16,530 bases of DNA. Origin: Candidatus Saccharimonadota bacterium (lineage in GTDB: Bacteria > Patescibacteriota > Saccharimonadia > Saccharimonadales > Saccharimonadaceae). Under the pieces are notes generated by a model. That model ran no database searches, was not told the DNA's origin, and saw only the letters and a program-made list of their open reading frames with translations. Each line of letters opens with the position of its first letter. Positions within the stretch are counted from its first letter, which is position 1. The stretch spans positions 1 through 16,530 of the forward strand of contig WRKS01000002.1 of NCBI GenBank assembly GCA_009778015.1. The letters run 5' to 3'. Shown here piece after piece: positions 11,830 through 16,530 of the stretch. The translations under genes and the position numbers were made by a program.

Positions 11830-12757
11830 TAAAATCTTCTTTCAGAACTGCCCCGCCGCCGTCATCGCGATTGCTGGACACAACAGCAAGACCACCGCGG
11901 CCATGCTGGCGCAGATTTTTAACACTTATTTTGCCACTACCGCTCTAGACGACAAGGTTCATCTTGTCGCCGCGGCCGCCGACCCGGCGCACCAAATTTA
12001 TCGCGACATGGATGTCCTCAACGACATCTCTAACATTGACATTGTGCTATATATATTGTCTGATGAGCAACTGGCCAACTTGGCGGTCAATCTCCCCTAT
12101 CTCGTCATCGGCGAGACCACCGACCCCAACACCAACATCGCCGCCGTCCGCTCCACCCACCTGGTCGCCGGGACCACCTTTTTCCTCGGCCGTGACCTCA
12201 ATTCTTACGCCCTCGCCAATCGCAGCCTCGCCAAAAACAAGCACGCCTTCCCCGATGATCTGCCGTTTAGCCTGCCGCCCTTGCAAGTCGTTGGCAATTG
12301 GCAACACGAGAGCGCCGCGGCCGCCGCGCTGACCGCCACCGCCTTTCGCTTTAAGGCCGAACTAATCCAGCGTGCGCTGGCCGATTTCAACGAGCTCCCC
12401 CACCACTTGGATTTTATCCGCGAGGTAAACGGCGTCCGCTATTACGACGACAGTATCTCCACCACTCCCGAACTAGCCGTCGTTTCAGTCCGCACCTTTA
12501 ACAAACCAATTATCATCTCGGCTCGCGAGTTCCAGGCCAACTTGGTCAAACGCCAAGTCATCATCCCGGTCGCCGGCAGCTCACCCTACCGCGCCGAATC
12601 CATGGTTGGCGACCCGCTAATAGACCATGCCGACTCGCTGACCGATGCCACGGCGCTGGCCAGCATCCTCGCCCAAGATGGCGATGTGGTGCTCTTTGTT
12701 CCTGCCGTCCCCGGGCTATCCGCCGAGGAATTCGTCATAGAGGTCAACAAGCTATGA
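11822..12757 (+). CDS. MurD-like Mur ligase, shortened
   Basis: The 311-residue protein resembles the central and C-terminal domains of MurD (UDP-N-acetylmuramoyl-alanine:D-glutamate ligase). The ATP loop reads GHNSKTT (19-25) instead of the usual GTNGKTT. VGNWQHESAAAAALTATAF corresponds to the GxHNxxNxxAA hinge motif. FNELPHHLDFIREVNGVRYYDDSISTTPE matches the GLPHRxExV...NDSKATNP start of the C-terminal domain, with the usual lysine replaced by isoleucine. MurD is normally about 440-450 residues; here the N-terminal UDP-binding domain is missing and the central domain is short. It may be a divergent CPR MurD or a paralogue with another substrate. The start is GTG 11822, overlapping the M16 gene by 8 bp; the stop overlaps prfB by ATGA. 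Confidence 0.75.
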   Translation: MDSKIFFQNCPAAVIAIAGHNSKTTAAMLAQIFNTYFATTALDDKVHLVAAAADPAHQIYRDMDVLNDISNIDIVLYILSDEQLANLAVNLPYLVIGETTDPNTNIAAVRSTHLVAGTTFFLGRDLNSYALANRSLAKNKHAFPDDLPFSLPPLQVVGNWQHESAAAAALTATAFRFKAELIQRALADFNELPHHLDFIREVNGVRYYDDSISTTPELAVVSVRTFNKPIIISAREFQANLVKRQVIIPVAGSSPYRAESMVGDPLIDHADSLTDATALASILAQDGDVVLFVPAVPGLSAEEFVIEVNKL

Positions 12758-13836
12758 AAATAACCGAACTCCACGATCAAATCAAATCGGCCTTGCAGAC
12801 CCTCAAGATTAGCGATAAACAAGCTCGCCTCGCCGAGATTGAGCAAGAGATGGCGCGCCCCGATTTCTGGAGCGATCAAGAGGCCGCCGAAAAGACGGTA
12901 GCCGAATTATCCAGCCTCAAAAAAATCACCGAACCTTGGACCAAACTGGATACCAAAGTCACCGACTTGGTAGAACTTGATTTGATGCTCGGGCACAATG
13001 CCAGCGAGGCCGAAGCTCAAGAACTGGCGGCCGATTTAGCATCTGCCATCGCCCAATATAACGAGCTCAAAAAGCACCTGCTTTACAACGGCGACTACGA
13101 CTCCGGCAACGCGATTCTGCGTATCACCGCCGGCGTCGGCGGCACCGAGGCAATGGATTTTGCCGCCATGCTAGAACGCATGTATCTACGCTTCTTTGAG
13201 CAAAACGGCATGAAGCCGACCCAAATTGAACGCGTCGCGGGCGAGGAAGCCGGCGTCAAAACCAGCGTTCTAGACGTCGCTGGCGATTATGCTTACGGCC
13301 AACTCAAAAGCGACCACGGCACGCACCGGCTGGTCCGCCTCTCCCCATTTAACGCCGACAACCTGCGCCAAACCAGCTTTGCCTTGGTTGAAGTCTTGCC
13401 AATTATAGAAAGCCCTGAAACCCTAATTGACCCCAAAGACGTTCGGGTAGATATTTACCGCTCCGGCGGCAAAGGCGGCCAATCCGTCAACACGACCGAC
13501 AGCGCCGTCCGCCTCACCCACCTCCCCACCAATACCGTCGTCGCCATCCAAAACGAGCGCTCGCAACTCAAGAACAAAGAGCTCGCCTTTAAGATTCTCG
13601 CCGCCCGGCTAGAGCAGCTCAGACAAGAACAGCACGCCGAGAACCTCAACTCGCTTCGCGCCGGCAAATCCGCCGACTGGGGTAGCCAAATCCGCAATTA
13701 CGTCTTGCACCCCTACACGCTCGTCAAAGACACTCGCACCAAATACGAAGAAACCGACGCCGAGCGCGTCCTAGACGGCGATATCGGCAACTTTTCTACC
13801 GCCTACCTTGAGTGGCTAGCGACCCAGCAATCTTAA
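12754..13836 (+). CDS. prfB: Peptide chain release factor 2
   Basis: RF2 releases peptides at UGA and UAA. The 360-residue protein has the stop-codon-reading tripeptide SPF (197-199, in HRLVRLSPFNADN), diagnostic for RF2 over RF1. The peptidyl-hydrolysis motif GGQ is at 241-243 in YRSGGKGGQSVNTTDSAVRLTH. The N-terminal domain 1 ends in ARPDFWSDQEAAEKT, typical of RF2. There is no internal in-frame TGA near codon 25: the programmed +1 frameshift that autoregulates most bacterial prfB genes is absent. Having RF2 implies UGA is read as stop. The ATG start overlaps the stop of the MurD-like gene, so translation is coupled. Half cassette E begins 4 bp after its stop. Confidence 0.96.
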   Translation: MKITELHDQIKSALQTLKISDKQARLAEIEQEMARPDFWSDQEAAEKTVAELSSLKKITEPWTKLDTKVTDLVELDLMLGHNASEAEAQELAADLASAIAQYNELKKHLLYNGDYDSGNAILRITAGVGGTEAMDFAAMLERMYLRFFEQNGMKPTQIERVAGEEAGVKTSVLDVAGDYAYGQLKSDHGTHRLVRLSPFNADNLRQTSFALVEVLPIIESPETLIDPKDVRVDIYRSGGKGGQSVNTTDSAVRLTHLPTNTVVAIQNERSQLKNKELAFKILAARLEQLRQEQHAENLNSLRAGKSADWGSQIRNYVLHPYTLVKDTRTKYEETDAERVLDGDIGNFSTAYLEWLATQQS

Positions 13837-13840
13837 CCCT

Positions 13841-14142
13841 CCAACTCGGCGTGACGAATAATATGTCTATATCTAACGGTGGTCTCGCACAGAACACTCT
13901 GTTCTTTGGCTCAGGCACATCAGAACTAGTCAGCACCCCAACTGCCGATGTATTTGATCGCTTAGGCTGGAACGACGACCGCACTCGTTCTATCGTGGCA
14001 ACACAACCGTGGTGGTTGCGAGGCAGCGAGGCGGAATACGAGTCAGGCTCGGGTATTTTTGCTTTCCACGGTCAGACCGCACTAGCCTATTTCTTCGCCT
14101 CCCACCGCACCATACTATTAGGCTACTAAATGTATGTGGGGG
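13841..14142 (+). mobile_element. Cassette unit E: single half unit after prfB
   Basis: CCAACTCGGCGTGA (13841-13854) begins 4 bp after the prfB stop, and the 40-bp terminal repeat with its G run ends at 14142. There is no partner cassette or palindrome. It is located between convergent prfB and RNase J, about 8 kb from the other units, showing the family is dispersed. Confidence 0.85.
13842..14129 (+). CDS. Cassette ORF E (lectin/FGE-like C-terminal domain)
   Basis: The frame runs 95 codons from QLGV to TAA: TNNMSISNGGLAQNTLFFGSGTSELVS, LGWNDDRTRS, QPWWLRGSE, SGSGIFAFHG and SHRTILLGY. It is not in the prfB frame, so stop-codon readthrough would not produce a fusion. Possible starts (GTG 13812 inside prfB, GTG 13851) lack a ribosome-binding site. 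Transcription from the prfB operon could reach it. No signal peptide. Best seen as a silent or orphan C-terminal domain cassette. Confidence 0.6.
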   Translation, partial: QLGVTNNMSISNGGLAQNTLFFGSGTSELVSTPTADVFDRLGWNDDRTRSIVATQPWWLRGSEAEYESGSGIFAFHGQTALAYFFASHRTILLGY

Positions 14143-14193
14143 CAAAAGCCCGCAAGTCCGAATCAACCAAGGGGGCTATGGGCTTTTGCCCCC
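14138..14193. repeat. 14-bp inverted repeat fused to the end of half unit E
   Basis: GGGGGCAAAAGCCC (14138-14151) is exactly complementary to GGGCTTTTGCCCCC (14180-14193), with a 28-nt loop. The first arm starts with the terminal G run of the cassette. On the minus strand a run of seven Ts precedes rather than follows the hairpin, so it is not a typical terminator for RNase J, but it may stop transcription between the convergent genes. Confidence 0.7.
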
Positions 14194-14205
14194 CAAAAAA
14201 ATGGG

Positions 14206-16299
14206 CTAAATATAATTCGTCGCAATTAACACAATCGGCGTGCGGCCGGTCGCGTCAAACAAAATGTGCGAAACGTCTTCTTTTAGCTCGGTTTTCAGCG
14301 CGTCCAACTTGTTCATATTAACGCCTTTTTCGGTCTTGGTCCGGATATAGTGCCGCACTTTACCAATCAGCTCCTCTGAGTCGTCAATATAAATAAAGGC
14401 GCGGCTAATCACATCTGGCGACTTGATCAGCTTGCCGGTCTTGCGCGAAAAGGTCAAGACCACCACAAAAATACCCTCGGTAGAGATGTGAATCCGGTCT
14501 TTGACTACAGCCTCGCTCACGATATGCCCAGCGTCGTCCCACAATTCCGAAGCCACTGGCATTCGGCCGGCCTTTTTCATTCGCTGGTTTTTGTCTAACT
14601 CCACGATATCGCCGTCGTCAACTACCAGAATCCGGTCGTGCGGAATGCCGCAAATGTTTTCTGCCATCTCGGCATTGTGCTCCAGCATATAGAACTCGCC
14701 GTGATTCGGCAGGTAATTTAGCGGTTTCAGCGTCTGCACCAATTTAACGTGGTCGTCAAAGTAGGCGTGGCCCGAGATGTGCAGCGGCCCCAAGCCATGG
14801 ATGTGCCCCTTGCCGTTTTGGATTACCTCGGCCCCTTCGCGCATCAACCCCGAAACTGTCGCTGTTACGTGCGGCTCGTTACCCGGAATCGGGTTACTGC
14901 TAAAGATAATTGTGTCGGTCGGCTTAATCTTAATATGCTTATGCTCGCCCGAGACCATCCGGTTTAACACCGCATTTAATTCGCCTTGCGAACCAGTGCA
15001 AACAATCACCGATTTTTCTTCCGGGATTTTGACGATGTCCTCCATCTTCATCACGGTGTCTTTTGGCACCCTGATCTGACGGCTGCGCAGCGCCACCTCC
15101 ACGTTATTGATCATAGAGAATCCGGCAAACGCCACCTTTTTGCCGCGTTTTACCGCCTCGTCCAGAATCAATTGCATGCGCACGACTTGAGACGAGAAGC
15201 AGGAAATAATCAAGCGTCCGTTGGCGCGGTCCATCGCGCGGCCCATGTTCTCGGCAATATCAAACTCCGAAAAAGGATGCGTGCCCGGACTGTCAATGTT
15301 AGTGCTCTCGTTTACCATCAGCGCGATTTTCTCGGTCTTGGCGATTTCTTCCAGCCGTGGCATGTCAAACTGTTTGGCCACCGGGTTGTTTTCAAACCGC
15401 CAGTCGCCCATGTATAAAACCACCCCATTCGGTGTGCGGATTACCAGCGCCGCCGACCCTGGAATAGAGTGCAGCACATGCACAAACTCCACCGAGAGGT
15501 TCTGCGACAACTTAATCTCTTTATGCGCAAACGGATCCACAATCTGGTAGTTAGTGTCTGGCGGCTCCGGCAGTTCGCTCATTTGCTTTTTGATCATATT
15601 TATTGTAAACTCGGTCGCATAAACCGGCGTCATCGGATTAAACCGCGGCAAAATATGCCGTGTGCCGCCGATGTGGTCCAAGTGGGCGTGGGTAAACAAA
15701 ATCGCCTTCACCTTGTCCATTTTGTCCTCTAGATATTTGGTGCTGGCAGTCAAGTAGTTAACACCCGGGTAATCGTCGTTGGCAAACAGCACTCCCATGT
15801 CAATAATAATAATTTCGTCTTTGTACTCAATCATGGTCATGTTTTTACCGATGCCGATTTCGCCGTGACCGCCCAGCGGCACAATTCTTACCGCATCTGG
15901 GTCTCGCGGCACGTTTTTGGCGAACCTCGGCTCTAGCTGCCGCCCGTTCGTGCCATTATAACGCGATTTATTGACCGGCACACCAATATGATGCTGGCTG
16001 GCTTGCGCCACCACGTCTTGCGACTTCATCCGTTGCGCGCGGGTTACCTCGCCGGCGCGGCTAGATACGCCGAGCATCCGACGACGCTCCTCGTTGCGCA
16101 CTCGGGCCTGCTCGTTTTGTTGCTTCAGTTGCTGGTAACGGTCCTTTTTAGGCATGCCATGGGCCGCTCCGCGAGCGTTCTTGCCGTTGCCGTTTGTTGC
16201 CACGCCAGCCTCTTTCATCTCGCGCTTTTTGGCAACCTGTTTTAATCGCTCCTCGCGTAACCTCTGCATTCTTTGCATTCTCTGTTTATCGTTTTCCAC
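14206..16299 (-). CDS. rnj: Ribonuclease J
   Basis: RNase J is a metallo-beta-lactamase/beta-CASP ribonuclease with 5'-3' exo and endo activity in mRNA decay and rRNA maturation. The 697-residue product shows VRIVPLGGHGEIGIGKNM at about 137, the zinc site HAHLDH (204-209) with a further HxLH-type histidine in FVHVLHSIPGS, beta-CASP features (CFSSQVVRMQ, TGSQGEL), and the C-terminal SGHAYFDDH...NYLPNHGEFYML core. Typical RNase J is about 555 residues. The extra length is an N-terminal extension of some 135 residues, highly basic and rich in Gln/Arg/Lys (coiled coil early on), probably RNA-binding. Start GTG 16299, with AAGGAG 11 nt upstream; no longer frame is open. It is transcribed from a promoter at about 16413-16441. 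Confidence 0.96.
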   Translation of the reverse strand: MENDKQRMQRMQRLREERLKQVAKKREMKEAGVATNGNGKNARGAAHGMPKKDRYQQLKQQNEQARVRNEERRRMLGVSSRAGEVTRAQRMKSQDVVAQASQHHIGVPVNKSRYNGTNGRQLEPRFAKNVPRDPDAVRIVPLGGHGEIGIGKNMTMIEYKDEIIIIDMGVLFANDDYPGVNYLTASTKYLEDKMDKVKAILFTHAHLDHIGGTRHILPRFNPMTPVYATEFTINMIKKQMSELPEPPDTNYQIVDPFAHKEIKLSQNLSVEFVHVLHSIPGSAALVIRTPNGVVLYMGDWRFENNPVAKQFDMPRLEEIAKTEKIALMVNESTNIDSPGTHPFSEFDIAENMGRAMDRANGRLIISCFSSQVVRMQLILDEAVKRGKKVAFAGFSMINNVEVALRSRQIRVPKDTVMKMEDIVKIPEEKSVIVCTGSQGELNAVLNRMVSGEHKHIKIKPTDTIIFSSNPIPGNEPHVTATVSGLMREGAEVIQNGKGHIHGLGPLHISGHAYFDDHVKLVQTLKPLNYLPNHGEFYMLEHNAEMAENICGIPHDRILVVDDGDIVELDKNQRMKKAGRMPVASELWDDAGHIVSEAVVKDRIHISTEGIFVVVLTFSRKTGKLIKSPDVISRAFIYIDDSEELIGKVRHYIRTKTEKGVNMNKLDALKTELKEDVSHILFDATGRTPIVLIATNYI

Positions 16300-16381
16300 T
16301 ATTTACTTTTCTCCTTTTATTCTCTCTCATGATATTATTTATATAATTTCGGCGGATACCCGCTCCATAAAAGTAGCCCAC
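16286..16381 (-). CDS. Possible 31-codon leader ORF overlapping the RNase J start
   Basis: GTG 16381 is preceded by GGAGG (16392-16388) at an ideal 6-nt spacing, within the transcribed leader of rnj. The frame runs 31 codons (VGYFYGAGIRRNYINNI...) to TAA at 16288-16286, ending 14 bases inside the rnj coding region in another frame. It could be a regulatory leader peptide coupling translation to RNase J. The peptide is basic and resembles nothing known. The RBS could be coincidence. Confidence 0.3.
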   Translation of the reverse strand: MGYFYGAGIRRNYINNIMRENKRRKVNSGKR

Positions 16382-16412
16382 TGTCTACCTCCAAAGATCT
16401 CTTCTTACCCCT

Positions 16413-16441
16413 ATTGTATCATACTATCTTGCAAAAATCAA
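16413..16441 (-). promoter_or_regulatory. RNase J promoter
   Basis: Minus strand: TTGATT (16441-16436), a 17-bp spacer, and an extended -10 TGA-TACAAT ending at 16413. This gives a 5' UTR of about 107 nt, by far the longest in the window; most other genes here have none or a very short one. Confidence 0.75.
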
Positions 16442-16472
16442 GTCGGATTCACTCTGGATTGATTTTTATAAC

Positions 16473-16511
16473 TAAGTTTTCTTAGGCGGTTTTCTTTTTC
16501 AAAAGAAAACC
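16473..16511. repeat. Two adjacent hairpins upstream of the RNase J promoter
   Basis: CTAAG-TTTT-CTTAG lies at about 16473-16485. It is followed by GGTTTTCTTTT (16488-16498) and its exact complement AAAAGAAAACC (16501-16511) across 2 nt. They may form a terminator for a gene beyond the window edge, but no clean T tract follows on either strand. Confidence 0.5.
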
Positions 16512-16530
16512 AATATAACCGTAAGAACTT

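Noticed and set aside
14986..15417. 143-codon plus-strand ORF inside RNase J
   Set aside because: Antisense shadow of a well-supported gene with conserved motifs.

Overview
The window looks like a chromosomal segment of a Candidate Phyla Radiation (Patescibacteria) bacterium, most likely Saccharibacteria/TM7-like. This is inferred from tiny or leaderless 5' UTRs, many overlapping genes, a small two-helix pilin of the type IV secretion pilin type common in CPR genomes, a cut-down MurD-like ligase, and an RNase J with a long basic N-terminal extension. A true RF2 (SPF and GGQ motifs) is present, so UGA is a stop codon, which argues against the UGA-recoding CPR lineages. Taxonomy was not tested by search.

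Layout. 1-1383: the C-terminus of a membrane-anchored protein, a tRNA-Trp on the minus strand, and a two-gene operon (P-loop kinase-like protein plus short YgjP/DUF45 zinc peptidase). 1384-5639 is an accessory stretch: three head-to-head units and one half unit of a repeat-cassette family, a tRNA-Gln, an IS3-family element, a repeat-rich 404-bp intergenic region and a small membrane protein. 5640-14205 is core-like: uvrB, a pyridoxamine-phosphate-oxidase-like flavoprotein, a small secreted or anchored protein, a PAS histidine kinase, a T4SS-type pilin, then an overlapping operon of M16 peptidase, MurD-like ligase and prfB, with another half cassette right after prfB. 14206-16530: RNase J, with a promoter and a possible leader ORF.

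The standout is the cassette family. Eight copies (units A, B and C each hold two; D and E hold one) carry short ORFs of about 91-95 codons with a shared plan: QLGV at the start, then A-I, G-G-L-A-N, F-F-G, G-W-N, P-W, R-G-G, S-G-I-F-A-F, and an invariant end SHRTILLGY. The interiors are strongly diverged, with indels. The last 40 bp of every copy, running through the stop codon and 11 bases beyond, are identical at the DNA level in all eight. The 5' edge is a conserved CAACTCGGCGTG. In units B and C two cassettes meet exactly at this 5' motif and form a perfect 26-28-bp palindrome, so each unit is a roughly 590-bp element with 40-bp terminal inverted repeats. None of the cassettes has a convincing promoter or ribosome-binding site. 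They look like silent C-terminal domain cassettes, mobile or recombining, for a surface protein whose constant part is not in this window. No recombinase other than the IS3 transposase is visible here.

A second theme is promoter architecture: at least five genes have a TATAAT-like -10 box only 6-7 nt before the start codon, implying leaderless mRNAs.
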